From an uncultured Pelagibacteraceae bacterium (lineage in GTDB: Bacteria; Pseudomonadota; Alphaproteobacteria; Pelagibacterales; Pelagibacteraceae), in assembly GCA_902619745.1 (NCBI GenBank), contig CACNFL010000009.1, forward strand, positions 1 through 47,764: DNA of 47,764 nucleotides, given 5' to 3'. Made by a program: the position numbers and the translations under genes. The notes beneath the pieces were generated by a model. That model ran no database searches, had not been told where the DNA came from, and worked only from the letters and a program-made list of their open reading frames with translations. This document shows, one piece after another, positions 29,102-40,525 of this stretch. Every line of letters starts with the position of its first letter. Position 1 is the first letter of the stretch.

Positions 29102-29994
29102 TGATTGCCTTTAACAAATATTATAATCACTTTAATCTATTGTCATCAGTTTTAATTGTTGTTTCATTATTACTGTTAATATTTAAAGGGCTTAATTTTG
29201 GTATAGACTTTAAAGGTGGGACTTTAATTGAATTAAGAGCTTCAGATTCTAAAATAAATGTTAGTTCATTAAGAGATAAATTTAATCAAATGGATTTAGG
29301 AGATGTTTCAGTCAAAAAATTTGGAAATGATACTGATTTTTTAGTAAAATTTGAAAATAAAGACAATAAAAAGAACATTATTGAAGAAATTAAAGTTAAT
29401 TTGGATAAATCTTTTGCAAACAATTATGATTTTAGAAGAGTTGAAAATGTTGGTCCAAAAGTTAGTGCCGAATTATTAAAATCAGGAGTTATAGCAATAT
29501 CTTTGTCATTAGCATTAATGTTGATTTACATTTGGATTAGATTTGAATGGCAGTTTAGCCTAGGTGCAATTTTAGCTTTGTTCCATGACGTAATTGTTAC
29601 TCTAGGAGTTTTTTCTCTATTTAGTTTAGAAATTAATTTATCAATTATAGCAGCGGTGTTAACAATAGTTGGATATTCAATGAATGATACGGTAGTTATT
29701 TTTGACCGTGTGCGGGAAAACTTAAGAAAATATTCAGATATAAAAATTTTTGAATTAACAAATATTTCAATTAATGAAACGTTATCAAGAACCATTATAA
29801 CATCTGCAACTACTTTACTTGCTTTATTAGCGATATATTTTTTTGGTGGAGAAATATTAAAAGGTTTTTCTCTTGCAATGATACTTGGTGTTGTTTTTGG
29901 AACTTATTCCTCAATTTATATAGCTAATACTGTTTTGGTTAGACTAAGGGTTTCACAAAAAACTGTACTTAGAGAAGAAGAGGATAAAAAATAA
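29101..29994 (+). CDS. secF: protein translocase subunit SecF
   Basis: NFGIDFKGGTLIEL, VGYSMNDTVVIFDRVRENLRKY. Confidence 0.96.
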   Translation: MIAFNKYYNHFNLLSSVLIVVSLLLLIFKGLNFGIDFKGGTLIELRASDSKINVSSLRDKFNQMDLGDVSVKKFGNDTDFLVKFENKDNKKNIIEEIKVNLDKSFANNYDFRRVENVGPKVSAELLKSGVIAISLSLALMLIYIWIRFEWQFSLGAILALFHDVIVTLGVFSLFSLEINLSIIAAVLTIVGYSMNDTVVIFDRVRENLRKYSDIKIFELTNISINETLSRTIITSATTLLALLAIYFFGGEILKGFSLAMILGVVFGTYSSIYIANTVLVRLRVSQKTVLREEEDKK

Positions 29995-29995
29995 T

Positions 29996-30598
29996 TTAAT
30001 ATAAATTCTGAGCTATTACCATTGTAAGTAACATTGGTAAGGATAACAATGTGTTTGTTCTTGAGAATAGCATTGCAGTTTTAGCTGACTTAGCTTTTGT
30101 TTCTGGATCACTTTCAACCATTCCTAAAGCTCTTTTTTGATTTGGCCAAATTACAAACCATACATTAAATGCCATTATAATTCCTAACCACATTCCAATT
30201 CCAATTGCAGTATGTTTTGGAACACCTGAACCAATACTTAAAGTCATTGCATCATGAAGATATCCATTAAGAAGAGCGAGAATTAAACCCGAAAGAACAG
30301 TTAATGCAGCAGCCCATCTAAAGTAAAATAATGCAGCTGGTGCTATTACTTTACCAATAGCTGGTTTTTGTTCATCTGGAATTTTTCCCATATTCGGAAT
30401 TTGAACAAAATTGAAATACCAAAGTAATCCAATCCACATAATTGCAACAATTACATGAATGTATCTAAACAACCAGCTCCAGAATAGGGTATCAAAAGCA
30501 ATTCCGTCGTTTAAATAAAATAATCCTAAAAACAAAATAATTGCTAACGCAAGTGATGCGTGGACTGTTTTTGATAATGATGACAATAAACTGCTCAT
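29996..30598 (-). CDS. urate hydroxylase PuuD-like integral membrane protein
   Basis: Multi-TM; FRYIHVIVAIMWIGLLWYFNFVQIPNM, GLWYFNF-type signature. Confidence 0.7.
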   Translation of the reverse strand: MSSLLSSLSKTVHASLALAIILFLGLFYLNDGIAFDTLFWSWLFRYIHVIVAIMWIGLLWYFNFVQIPNMGKIPDEQKPAIGKVIAPAALFYFRWAAALTVLSGLILALLNGYLHDAMTLSIGSGVPKHTAIGIGMWLGIIMAFNVWFVIWPNQKRALGMVESDPETKAKSAKTAMLFSRTNTLLSLPMLLTMVIAQNLY

Positions 30599-30648
30599 GA
30601 TTCTTAATAACTATACACTAATTTCTGAATATTTTTAAGTTGTTAAAT

Positions 30649-33501
30649 TTAAGCTAAAAGAGGTTTTAAAAATTGACCAGTATAACTCTCTTTTACTTTG
30701 CATACTTCTTCCGGTTTTCCTTCGGCGACAATATTACCACCCTTTACACCACCTTCAGGACCCATATCCACAATGTAGTCGGCTGTTTTAATAACATCAA
30801 GATTATGTTCAATGACAACTACTGTATTCCCAAGTTTTACAAACGTATGAAGTATCTCTAAAAGTTTTTTAATATCATGTTGATGTAAACCTGTGGTTGG
30901 TTCATCTAAGATATACATCGTTCTTCCCGTTGATCTTTTTGAAAGTTCTTTTGCAAGCTTAATTCGTTGTGCTTCACCACCTGATAGTGTTGTTGCTTGC
31001 TGACCAATTTTTATATAGCCCAATCCAACTTTTTTTAATGTTAATAACTTTGTTTTTATATTTGATATATTTTCAAAATATTCGCACCCCTCATCAACAG
31101 ACATATCCAAAACATCAGCAATACTCTTACCTTTAAATTTAATTTCTAAGGTTTCTCTATTGTACCTGGTACCCTTACATTCATCACACTGTATATAAAC
31201 ATCAGGTAAAAAATGCATTTCATATGTGATTACGCCATCACCCTCACAAGCTTCACATCTACCTCCTTTAACATTAAAAGAAAATCTTCCTGGTTTATAT
31301 CCTCTTGTTTTAGACTCTGGCAGGCTTGTAAACCAATCTCTAATAGGCCCAAAGGCACCAGTATATGTTGCTGGATTTGATCTTGGTGTTCTACCAATAG
31401 GAGACTGGTCAATATCAATTATTTTATCTATTAATTCTACACCCTTATAACCTTTAAATGATTTGGGTGCTTTTCTTGCTTTATTATTTAAAGTTAAATT
31501 TAAGGCATGAAATAGAGTTTGTAATATCAGAGTAGATTTACCACTACCCGAGACACCAGTAACACAAGTAAATGTTCCAGTTGGAATTTTAAGATTAACA
31601 TTATTTAAATTATTTCCACTTGCACCATTGATTTCTACAAACCTTCCATTTTTAGCTAATCGTCGTGATTTTGGAATTTCAATTGTTTTTTTATTAGCAA
31701 GATACTGTCCGGTAATACTATTTTTATCTTTTTTAATTTCTTCATATGATCCTTGTGCTGTTATCTCACCACCATTACTTCCAGCTTCAGGACCAAGATC
31801 AATAATATGATCTGCATTTTCCATTGTCTCAGTGTCATGTTCAACAACAATGACTGTATTGCCAAGATCTCGTAATCTTTTTAATGCATTAATAAGCTTC
31901 ACATTATCTTTTTGGTGTAAACCAATTGAAGGTTCGTCCAACACATATAATACACCTGTCAAACCAGATCCAATCTGTGAAGCTAATCGTATTCTTTGTG
32001 CTTCACCACCCGATAATGTTCCAGACTCTCTAGATAATGTTAAATAATCTAAACCAACGTTAAGAAGAAAATTTAATCTTTCATTAATTTCTTTTAAAAC
32101 ATGTTCAGCAATTTTAAATTGTCTTTTATCAAGGTTATTTTCTAAATTTTTAAACCATTCTGCTGCGTCTAAAATAGATTTTTTTGTTACTTCACTAATA
32201 TTTAAATCATTGATTTTAACACATAATGCCTCTTCTTTTAATCTGTCTCCATTACATGCTTCACATGCTGTATCAGATTGATATTCAGCAATTGCTTCTC
32301 TTTTCCATTCGCTATCAGATTCTAAAAATCTTCGTTCAAGATTATTAATTACACCCTCAAAAGTTTTTTTGTAAGAATATTTCTCGTAACCATCATCATA
32401 ATTAAATTTAATTTCATCTTCATCTGAACCATAAAGAATAATATCTTTAATTTTTTTTGGTAACTTTTTCCATTTTTCATCTAAAGAAAAACCGTAATGT
32501 TTTGCTAAAGACGCTAAAGTTTGTGCATAATATAATGTGGTTGATTTTGACCAGGGTTCAATTGCTCCATCTGCTAAACTTTTTCTTTCATCAGGAATAA
32601 CTAAATTTGGATCAACATTTAATTTCATTCCAATTCCCTCACATTCTTCACAAGCTCCATAGGGGCTGTTAAACGAAAAAAGTCTTGGCTCAATTTCCTC
32701 AATTGTAAAACCACTTTCAGGGCAAGCGAATTTAGTAGAGTAAATTAATTTTTCAATTTTTCTGAATTTTTGAGGAAGTGTTTCATCTTCATATTCTATA
32801 AAAACTAAACCGTTTGCTAAATTTACAGCTGTTTCAATACTTTCTGCTAATCTGTTTCCAAGTTTTGAATTTAAAACTATTCTATCTACTAAGACTGAAA
32901 TATCATGTTTAAGCTTTTTATCTAGATTAGGTGATTTTTCTATATCATACAAAACATTGTCAATTTTAATTTTTCTAAATCCTCTTCTCTTGTAGCTTAA
33001 AATATCTTTTTTATATTCACCTTTACGACCTCTCACCACTGGTGCATAGATATATATTGTTGATTTTTTTGGTAATTTTTTAACTAAATCTACTATTTGT
33101 GTAATTGTTTGAGAAGTTATTGGTTTACCTGTAAATGGTGAGTAGGGGATACCTGCTCTAGCGTACAATACCCTCATGTAATCATAAATCTCTGTTACAG
33201 TTGCAACAGTAGATCTTGGATTTTTTGATGTATTTTTTTGTTCTATTGCAATAGCTGGACTTAATCCTTCAATTAAATCAACATTTGGTTTTTTCATTTT
33301 ATCTAAAAATTGACGTGCATAGGCAGATAAACTCTCTACATATCTTCTTTGACCTTCTGCGTAGATAGTATCAAAAGCTAAAGATGATTTTCCTGATCCA
33401 GATAGACCCGTTATGACCACAAATTTGTCTTTTGGAATCTCTATAGTAACATTCTTCAAATTATGTTCTTTAGCGCCCTTAATAACTATCTTTTTCATCA
33501 T
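30649..33501 (-). CDS. uvrA: excinuclease ABC subunit A
   Basis: Two ATPase modules, [35 protein letters not shown], zinc-finger CEACEGDG. Confidence 0.98.
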   Translation of the reverse strand: MMKKIVIKGAKEHNLKNVTIEIPKDKFVVITGLSGSGKSSLAFDTIYAEGQRRYVESLSAYARQFLDKMKKPNVDLIEGLSPAIAIEQKNTSKNPRSTVATVTEIYDYMRVLYARAGIPYSPFTGKPITSQTITQIVDLVKKLPKKSTIYIYAPVVRGRKGEYKKDILSYKRRGFRKIKIDNVLYDIEKSPNLDKKLKHDISVLVDRIVLNSKLGNRLAESIETAVNLANGLVFIEYEDETLPQKFRKIEKLIYSTKFACPESGFTIEEIEPRLFSFNSPYGACEECEGIGMKLNVDPNLVIPDERKSLADGAIEPWSKSTTLYYAQTLASLAKHYGFSLDEKWKKLPKKIKDIILYGSDEDEIKFNYDDGYEKYSYKKTFEGVINNLERRFLESDSEWKREAIAEYQSDTACEACNGDRLKEEALCVKINDLNISEVTKKSILDAAEWFKNLENNLDKRQFKIAEHVLKEINERLNFLLNVGLDYLTLSRESGTLSGGEAQRIRLASQIGSGLTGVLYVLDEPSIGLHQKDNVKLINALKRLRDLGNTVIVVEHDTETMENADHIIDLGPEAGSNGGEITAQGSYEEIKKDKNSITGQYLANKKTIEIPKSRRLAKNGRFVEINGASGNNLNNVNLKIPTGTFTCVTGVSGSGKSTLILQTLFHALNLTLNNKARKAPKSFKGYKGVELIDKIIDIDQSPIGRTPRSNPATYTGAFGPIRDWFTSLPESKTRGYKPGRFSFNVKGGRCEACEGDGVITYEMHFLPDVYIQCDECKGTRYNRETLEIKFKGKSIADVLDMSVDEGCEYFENISNIKTKLLTLKKVGLGYIKIGQQATTLSGGEAQRIKLAKELSKRSTGRTMYILDEPTTGLHQHDIKKLLEILHTFVKLGNTVVVIEHNLDVIKTADYIVDMGPEGGVKGGNIVAEGKPEEVCKVKESYTGQFLKPLLA

Positions 33502-33540
33502 AATTTTAGTTGCTTTGAGTTAATAAAATTAATATTCAGA

Positions 33541-33559
33541 AGAATTGTGATATAATTCT
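33541..33559. promoter_or_regulatory. inverted repeat overlapping an extended -10 in the uvrA/ssb divergent promoter
   Basis: AGAATT-GTGATAT-AATTCT; contains TGATATAAT (extended -10) toward ssb. Confidence 0.4.
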
Positions 33560-33589
33560 AATTAACTAATTTAACAAATATTAAATATT

Positions 33590-34039
33590 ATGGCTGGAAG
33601 TTTAAATAAAGTATTATTAATTGGTCGTTTGGGCGCAGATCCTGAAATTAAGCAAATGGTAAATGGTAAAAGTGTTGCTAGATTAAGCCTTGCAACAAGT
33701 CAATCTTGGAAAGACAAAAACACAGGTGAAAGAAAAGAGAAAACGGAGTGGCACCGTGTAGTTGTATTTAACGAAGGTTTAGTAAATGTTGTTCAACAAT
33801 ATTTAAAAAAAGGTGCTCAAGTTTATGTTGAGGGACAACTTACGACAAGAAAATGGAAAGATGAACAATCGGGACAAGACAAATACTCAACTGAAATAGT
33901 TATACAAGGATATAATTCTTCACTGACAATGTTGGGAGGAGGAAATTCTGGTGGTGGAATTCAAAATGACACAACTCAACAAAATAATATTGAGGATTCT
34001 TCACAAGTGTCAGATATGGATGATGAAATTCCATTTTAG
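33590..34039 (+). CDS. ssb: single-stranded DNA-binding protein
   Basis: [33 protein letters not shown]-terminal DMDDEIPF. Confidence 0.97.
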   Translation: MAGSLNKVLLIGRLGADPEIKQMVNGKSVARLSLATSQSWKDKNTGERKEKTEWHRVVVFNEGLVNVVQQYLKKGAQVYVEGQLTTRKWKDEQSGQDKYSTEIVIQGYNSSLTMLGGGNSGGGIQNDTTQQNNIEDSSQVSDMDDEIPF

Positions 34040-34044
34040 TTTCT

Positions 34045-36624
34045 ATGAAAAATACTGAAGAGTTTAAAGATAAAAATATAAAATTAATCTCAATGCATGA
34101 TGAGATGAGCTCATCATATCTTTCTTATGCAATGAGTGTAATTGTAAGTCGTGCACTTCCTGATGTTAGAGATGGTTTAAAACCTGTTCATAGAAGAATT
34201 TTATATGCAATGTACAAAGGTGGATATGATTGGTCTAAACAATTTAGAAAATCCGCAAGAATAGTTGGGGATGTTATTGGTAAATATCACCCTCATGGTG
34301 ATCAGTCTGTTTATGATGCTTTAGTTAGAATGGTACAAGATTTCTCTATGAGCTTACCGTTAATTCAAGGTCAAGGAAATTTTGGTTCTATAGATGGTGA
34401 TCCAGCTGCAGCAATGAGATATACCGAAACTCGCTTGTCAAAAGTTTCTCAATATTTAATTGATGATATTGAAAAAAATACAATTACTTTCAAAAGCAAT
34501 TATGACGAAACTGAGAAAGAACCTAGTGTTTTACCAGCACAGTTTCCAAATTTATTAGTAAATGGAGCTGGCGGTATCGCTGTTGGTATGGCAACAAGTA
34601 TACCTCCACATAATTTAGGTGAAATTATAAATGGCACCTTAGCCCTAATAGATAACAAAGATATTAAAATTAAAGAATTAATGAAACATATACCTGGTCC
34701 AGATTTTCCAACTGGTGGTGTAATTATAGGTAAAGATATAATTAAACAAGGATATAACAATGGTAGAGGGTCATTTAAGATAAGGGGTGAAATTTCAATT
34801 GAGCAACAAAAAAACGGACGTGAAAGACTTGTAATAACTTCTATACCTTATCAAGTTAACAAATCTGTTTTAAACGAAAGGATTGCTCAATTAGTAAGAG
34901 AAAAAAAAATTGAAGGAATAAGAGATATTAGAGACGAGTCTAACAGAGAAGGAATTAGGGTAGCAATAGATTTAAGAAACGGTGTAGAACCAGAAACCAT
35001 AAAGAGACAATTATATAAAAATACTCAGATAGAGAGTTCATTTGGTTTTAATACTTTAGCGATTGTTGAAGGAAAACCTCAAACTTGCACACTAAAAGAT
35101 TTTTTATCTAATTTTTTAACTTTTAGAGAAGATGTAGTTATTAAGAAAACTAAATTCGATCTTCAAAAAGCAGAGGAACGTGCTCATATACTAATAGGAT
35201 TATCAGTTTCAGTTGAAAATTTGGATAAAATAATAAAAATTATTCGATCATCTAAAACACCAGATGATGCTAAAGTATCAATTTTAAAAACTAAATGGAA
35301 AATAAATAAATCGCAAAAATTAATTTCTTTAGTAGAGGGAAAAAAGGGCAAAAATCTTTATTCTTTATCTGAACCACAAGTTTTAGCTATTTTAGAATTA
35401 AGACTTCAAAAATTAACTGCATTAGGCATAAATGAAATAGAAGTTGAAATTAAAAAACTAGCTGAACTAATCACTAAATATAAAAAGATTATTTCATCAA
35501 AAAAAGAACTTTTAAAAGTAATCAGTGAAGAGTTAAAAAATATTAAAGAGAAATTTGCTATTCCAAGAAGAACTAAAATTATAGACGCTGTTTTAAATTA
35601 CGATATTGAAGAAACTATCCAAAAACAATCAGTAATAATTACAGTTACATTACAAGGATACATAAAAAGAGGTTCCTTAGATGGAGTAAAAAAACAAAAA
35701 AGAGGTGGTAAGGGAAAATCAGGTATAACAACTAGAGATCAAGACTCTGTTGTTCAAACATTATCAGTGAATACTCATACCTCAGTTCTCTTCTTTTCTA
35801 CTGAGGGTTTAGTTTATAAGATTAAAGCATGGAAAATCCCAGAGGGCTCATCATCATCAAAAGGGAAGTCTTTATTTAATATTTTACCCTTAAAGAGTCA
35901 CCAAGCTATAAGCTCAATTATGCCAATGCCTGATGAAGAAACAGATCTAAAAAATTATCAAATAATTTTTGCTACTTCTCAAGGCAAAGTAAGAAAAAAT
36001 AGTTTAGAAGATTTTTCATCAATAAATGCATCTGGAAAAATTGCAATGAAATTAGATAATAATGATAAAATTGTAGGTGTTAAAATTTGTAAAGATGATC
36101 AAGATGTAATTTTAAGCACAAAATTTGGAAAATGTATTAGATTTGAAGCTAAGAAACTAAGAGTTTTTAAAGGCAGATCTTCTAAAGGAATTAAAGGAAT
36201 AGAGTTAGCAACAAATGATCAAATAGTATCTTTGTCAGTTATTGATAACGATAAAATTAATAAAAATGGAAAGAAATCAAAAGATGAAAAATCTGAATTA
36301 AAAGCAAAAGAGAAATTTGTTTTATCAATAAGTGAAAATGGTTATGGAAAAAAGACTTCTCATACTGATTACAGAGTTACTAACAGAGGTGGTAAAGGAA
36401 TTATAGGAATAGTAAATTCACCAAGAAATGGAAATATAACCTCATCATTTCCAGTTTTTGAAGGTGATGAAATTTTAATTTCTACTAATAAAGGTAGGGT
36501 TATAAGAGTTGCGGTTAAAGAAATTAGAACTGCAGGCAGAAATACCCAAGGTGTTAGGATAATTAAGTTATCAGGAGAAGAAAAAGTTGTTTCGGCAATT
36601 AAAATTGATGATAATTTAATTTAA
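34045..36624 (+). CDS. gyrA: DNA gyrase subunit A
   Basis: [56 protein letters not shown]. Confidence 0.97.
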   Translation: MKNTEEFKDKNIKLISMHDEMSSSYLSYAMSVIVSRALPDVRDGLKPVHRRILYAMYKGGYDWSKQFRKSARIVGDVIGKYHPHGDQSVYDALVRMVQDFSMSLPLIQGQGNFGSIDGDPAAAMRYTETRLSKVSQYLIDDIEKNTITFKSNYDETEKEPSVLPAQFPNLLVNGAGGIAVGMATSIPPHNLGEIINGTLALIDNKDIKIKELMKHIPGPDFPTGGVIIGKDIIKQGYNNGRGSFKIRGEISIEQQKNGRERLVITSIPYQVNKSVLNERIAQLVREKKIEGIRDIRDESNREGIRVAIDLRNGVEPETIKRQLYKNTQIESSFGFNTLAIVEGKPQTCTLKDFLSNFLTFREDVVIKKTKFDLQKAEERAHILIGLSVSVENLDKIIKIIRSSKTPDDAKVSILKTKWKINKSQKLISLVEGKKGKNLYSLSEPQVLAILELRLQKLTALGINEIEVEIKKLAELITKYKKIISSKKELLKVISEELKNIKEKFAIPRRTKIIDAVLNYDIEETIQKQSVIITVTLQGYIKRGSLDGVKKQKRGGKGKSGITTRDQDSVVQTLSVNTHTSVLFFSTEGLVYKIKAWKIPEGSSSSKGKSLFNILPLKSHQAISSIMPMPDEETDLKNYQIIFATSQGKVRKNSLEDFSSINASGKIAMKLDNNDKIVGVKICKDDQDVILSTKFGKCIRFEAKKLRVFKGRSSKGIKGIELATNDQIVSLSVIDNDKINKNGKKSKDEKSELKAKEKFVLSISENGYGKKTSHTDYRVTNRGGKGIIGIVNSPRNGNITSSFPVFEGDEILISTNKGRVIRVAVKEIRTAGRNTQGVRIIKLSGEEKVVSAIKIDDNLI

Positions 36625-37118
36625 TGAGTAAAATAGCAATTTATCCTGGAACATTTGATCCAATTACTTTTGGACATATAGATGTAATAAAAAAATCATT
36701 AAAATTGTTTGATAAGATAGTAGTAGGTGTATCAGATGAAAGTAACAAAGATTATTTATTTAGTTCTGGTGAAAGAATAGAAATAGTAAATAAAGCCTTA
36801 TTTAAAGATCTAAAGTTAAATAGGAAAAAAATAAAAGTAGTATCATTTGGCTCTTTAACCACTGATTTGTGTAAAAAATACAAATCAAACATTATTTTAA
36901 GAGGATTGAGAGCTGTATCTGATTTTGAATATGAATTTCAATTAGCTGGCATGAATAGAAAATTGAACCAAAATATTGAAACAATTTTTTTAATGTCTGA
37001 TGTAGAAAATCAAATTATTTCATCAAGATTTGTAAAAGAGATTGTTAAATTAAAAGGCGATATTAAAAAATTTACTACCAAAAGTACGATCAAGTCTTTA
37101 AAAGAGAAATATGAATAA
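36624..37118 (+). CDS. coaD: phosphopantetheine adenylyltransferase
   Basis: AIYPGTFDPITFGHIDVI, RGLRAVSDFEYEFQLAGMNRKL. Confidence 0.96.
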   Translation: MSKIAIYPGTFDPITFGHIDVIKKSLKLFDKIVVGVSDESNKDYLFSSGERIEIVNKALFKDLKLNRKKIKVVSFGSLTTDLCKKYKSNIILRGLRAVSDFEYEFQLAGMNRKLNQNIETIFLMSDVENQIISSRFVKEIVKLKGDIKKFTTKSTIKSLKEKYE

Positions 37119-37671
37119 AATTTTTATTAAAATACTTATTTTGTTTTTTTTTATTACCAATCAATCAATAGCTGAGGAGAATATAATGATATTAAAATTA
37201 AAAGATGGTGACGTTAAAATTGAATTGTTTGAAGATGTTGCACCAAATCATGTTAAAAGAATTAAGGAATTAGCAAATAGTGGTAAATACGATAACGTTG
37301 TTTTTCATAGAGTTATTGATGGATTTATGGCACAAACTGGTGATGTAAAATTTGGAAATTCAGAATCTAAAGATTTTGATCTTAGAAGAGCCGGGATGGG
37401 TGGATCAGATTTTCCTGACTTAGAGCAAGAATTCAATAGCCTTCCACATGATAGAGGAACTTTATCAATGGCAAGAGCTCAAGATCCAAATAGTGCAAAT
37501 AGTCAATTTTTTATTTGTTTTCAGCCTGCTCCTTTCTTAGATAGACAATATACAGTTTTTGGAAAAGTGATAGAGGGAATGGAATTTGTTGATAAAATAA
37601 AAAGAGGCGATCAAAACAATAACGGTGCTGTAACCGATCCAGATAAGATTATTAGTTTCAAATCTCAATAA
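37111..37671 (+). CDS. peptidyl-prolyl cis-trans isomerase, cyclophilin type, with signal peptide
   Basis: FHRVIDGFMAQTGD, GTLSMARAQDPNSANSQFFICF, YTVFGKVIEGM. Confidence 0.94.
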   Translation: MNKIFIKILILFFFITNQSIAEENIMILKLKDGDVKIELFEDVAPNHVKRIKELANSGKYDNVVFHRVIDGFMAQTGDVKFGNSESKDFDLRRAGMGGSDFPDLEQEFNSLPHDRGTLSMARAQDPNSANSQFFICFQPAPFLDRQYTVFGKVIEGMEFVDKIKRGDQNNNGAVTDPDKIISFKSQ

Positions 37672-37679
37672 TTTTTTTA

Positions 37680-38792
37680 ATGGCATTAAAAAAATTTGCC
37701 TTTAACGTTTTAAAAAAAGATAAATTTGCTAGGTGCGGTTTAATTGAGACACATCGTGGTAATATACAAACTCCAGCTTTTATGCCTGTTGGAACACAGG
37801 CAACTGTAAAAGCTTGCACAATAGATGATATTAAAAAAACAGGTTCTGAAATAATACTTTCAAATACTTATCATTTAATGATACGTCCAGGTGTTGAAAG
37901 AATTCAATCCGCTGGTGGACTTCATAATTTTATGAATTGTGATTTACCTATTTTAACTGACTCTGGTGGTTTTCAAGTAATGTCTCTCTCAAAATTAAAT
38001 AAAATTGATAGGGAGAAGGGTGCTATTTTTAACTCTCACGTTGATGGTAAAAAATTTTATTTAAGTCCAGAGGAGAGTATAAGAATACAATTAGGATTAA
38101 ATTCTGACATAGTAATGATCATGGATGAGTGTCCAAAAAAAACTAATGATTATGATGTTATTAAAAAATCTATGGATCTTTCACTTTATTGGGCTGAAAG
38201 ATCTAAAGTAGCTTTTGGAAGTAATCCTCATAAAGCTTTGTTTGGTATTGTTCAAGGAGGTCTTTTTAAAGATTTAAGATTACAATCTCTTCAAGAACTT
38301 ATTAAAATTGGTTTTGATGGTTATGCAGTAGGAGGATTGGCTGTAGGGGAGTCACAAAATGAAATGTTTAGTGTTTTAGATGATATTAAGGAATATTTAC
38401 CTATTGAAAAGCCACACTATTTAATGGGTGTTGGAACACCATCTGATATTTTGGGTGCAGTAAAAAGAGGTATAGATATGTTTGATTGCGTGTTACCTAC
38501 CAGATCTGGAAGGACAGGTTTAGCATTTACTTGGCAAGGGAGAATTAATATTAAAAATAATAAATATCAAAATGATAACAGTCCTTTAGATCCTGATTGT
38601 GAAAATCTTAATTTAAATAAATATTCAAAAAATTATTTAAATCACTTATTTAATACTAATGAAATTCTTGCTTCAATGTTACTCACTCTACATAACATTA
38701 ATTTTTATCAAGAATTAATGGCCTTGATTAGAAAAAATATTAATGAAGGTACTTTTGATCAATTTCACGATAAATACATTGATAAGTTGTAG
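37680..38792 (+). CDS. tgt: queuine tRNA-ribosyltransferase
   Basis: RGNIQTPAFMPVGTQATVKAC, TDSGGFQVMSL, GIVQGGLFKDLR, DCVLPTRSGRTG. Confidence 0.97.
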   Translation: MALKKFAFNVLKKDKFARCGLIETHRGNIQTPAFMPVGTQATVKACTIDDIKKTGSEIILSNTYHLMIRPGVERIQSAGGLHNFMNCDLPILTDSGGFQVMSLSKLNKIDREKGAIFNSHVDGKKFYLSPEESIRIQLGLNSDIVMIMDECPKKTNDYDVIKKSMDLSLYWAERSKVAFGSNPHKALFGIVQGGLFKDLRLQSLQELIKIGFDGYAVGGLAVGESQNEMFSVLDDIKEYLPIEKPHYLMGVGTPSDILGAVKRGIDMFDCVLPTRSGRTGLAFTWQGRINIKNNKYQNDNSPLDPDCENLNLNKYSKNYLNHLFNTNEILASMLLTLHNINFYQELMALIRKNINEGTFDQFHDKYIDKL

Positions 38793-38876
38793 AACTTTTA
38801 TAAATTTAGTTAAAATTGACATTTGAAAAAAAATAATAATTCTATATATAACAATTATTCAATTTGAATAATTTGG

Positions 38877-38952
<76 letters not shown>

Positions 38953-38962
38953 CTTAATTCAA

Positions 38963-39790
38963 TTATCCGAGATTAATAGGTGGATAATCTAAAATTACTT
39001 CGTTCATCCATTCATTTAATTGCTTAATACGAGTATCAGAAGAAGGATGTGTGCTCATAAATTCTGGTGCTTCTTTACCCTTATTTGCTTCTTTCATTCT
39101 TTCCCAGATTTTTACTGTCTCTCTAATATCATAACCAGATAAAGAAGAAAAAATCATGCCTAGATAATCAGCTTCGCTCTCCTGTTTTCTGTTAAATGGA
39201 TTCATTATTCCCAGTTGAGCTAACAATCCTACTGTATCCATTCCAGTAGTTCTGTTTATATCAGATAATACACCACCACTTGCAATATCTATAATTCTTG
39301 CTCCAGTGTTTAATAAAACACCTCGACTTGCTCTTTCAACAGAATGTTTTGCTACTGCATGAGCAACTTCATGACCCATAATTGCCGCTAAACCATTTTT
39401 ATTTTTTGTTACATCAAGTATACCTGTATAAACAGCAATTTTACCTCCAGGCATGCACCATGCATTCCTAACTTTTTTATTTTCAATTAAAATATATTCC
39501 CAATCAAAATTTGCTGTTGGATCATTTAAATTGGCTCTATAAAAATATTCGCTAATCGAATCTTCCATTCTTTTCCCAATATCTTTGATTTCATTTAATG
39601 TTTTTGTATCATCACTCATCTTTTCTTTTTCTTTGACTTTTTCATAAATTTGCGCAGCTTGAGCATTTAATTTTGCTTCAGGTATAATTTTTAATTGTTT
39701 TCTGTCAGTTATTGGTGCAGTAGAGCAAGAGTGCAAAAGAAGACTTCCACAACCACAGCCAACATAAGTCAAAAATTTTCTTCTATCCAT
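38963..39790 (-). CDS. M48-family metalloprotease with twin-arginine/lipoprotein-like N-terminus
   Basis: AIMGHEVAHAVAKHSVE (HExxH), ESEADYLGMIFSS; N-terminus MDRRKFLTYVGCGCGSLLLHSC. Confidence 0.92.
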   Translation of the reverse strand: MDRRKFLTYVGCGCGSLLLHSCSTAPITDRKQLKIIPEAKLNAQAAQIYEKVKEKEKMSDDTKTLNEIKDIGKRMEDSISEYFYRANLNDPTANFDWEYILIENKKVRNAWCMPGGKIAVYTGILDVTKNKNGLAAIMGHEVAHAVAKHSVERASRGVLLNTGARIIDIASGGVLSDINRTTGMDTVGLLAQLGIMNPFNRKQESEADYLGMIFSSLSGYDIRETVKIWERMKEANKGKEAPEFMSTHPSSDTRIKQLNEWMNEVILDYPPINLG

Positions 39791-39821
39791 AAGTAACTAA
39801 AATTGATAATAATAATTTAAC

Positions 39822-39899
39822 ATGAATCTTAATAACAAAATTTTAATTGTATTATTTATCATTGCAATTGTTTTTGTTGTCTATGCTAGTTATAGTTAA
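39822..39899 (+). CDS. candidate 25-aa single-TM micropeptide
   Basis: ATG...TAA reading MNLNNKILIVLFIIAIVFVVYASYS, almost entirely TM helix; no strong RBS seen. Confidence 0.3.
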   Translation: MNLNNKILIVLFIIAIVFVVYASYS

Positions 39900-39907
39900 T
39901 TGAAAAT

Positions 39908-40525
39908 ATGTCAAAAAAAGGGTCAAAAAAATCTTTTTCATTAACCTTAAGAAATTACTTTATTGCTGGAGTAGTTGTCTTAATACCAATTGGTTTTACC
40001 TTATATCTTACGAAAATTTTAATTGGAATTTCCTCTAATTTAATACCAAAAAACATAAATCCTAATAGTTATTTACCTTTTAATATACCTGGTGTTGAAA
40101 TTGTTATTTCAATTTTACTTATAACTCTAGTAGGTGGGCTTTCATTATCATTTTTTGGAAGAAGAATACTTAAATTAATTGATGATTTATTTAAAAGAAT
40201 TCCATTTTTAAGAACAGTTTATTCTGCAATTGTTCAAATGACTGAAACCTTTTCTAAAAAAGATGATGGAAAAAGAAGTGTAGTTTTAATTGAATATCCA
40301 AGAAAAGGAGTTTGGGCAGTTGGTTTTGCTACAAAAGAAAATAAAGGAGAGATGGCTCAAAAAACTGGTAAGAATTTAATTAATGTTTTTGTACCAACAA
40401 CTCCAAATCCTACTAGTGGTTTTTTATTAATGTTCCCAATAGAAGATGTAATATATTTAAACATGTCTTTTGAAGAAGCTTCTAAATTTATAGTATCAGC
40501 AGGTACTTCAACTAAAAAATCTTAG
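39908..40525 (+). CDS. DUF502 family membrane protein
   Basis: LRNYFIAGVVVLIPIGFTLYLT, RIPFLRTVYSAIVQMTETF, VFVPTTPNPTSGFLLM. Confidence 0.92.
   Translation: MSKKGSKKSFSLTLRNYFIAGVVVLIPIGFTLYLTKILIGISSNLIPKNINPNSYLPFNIPGVEIVISILLITLVGGLSLSFFGRRILKLIDDLFKRIPFLRTVYSAIVQMTETFSKKDDGKRSVVLIEYPRKGVWAVGFATKENKGEMAQKTGKNLINVFVPTTPNPTSGFLLMFPIEDVIYLNMSFEEASKFIVSAGTSTKKS

Noticed and set aside
30673-32047. Several plus-strand ORFs (30673, 31226, 31628, 31832) across uvrA
   Set aside because: All antisense to the unambiguous uvrA coding sequence.
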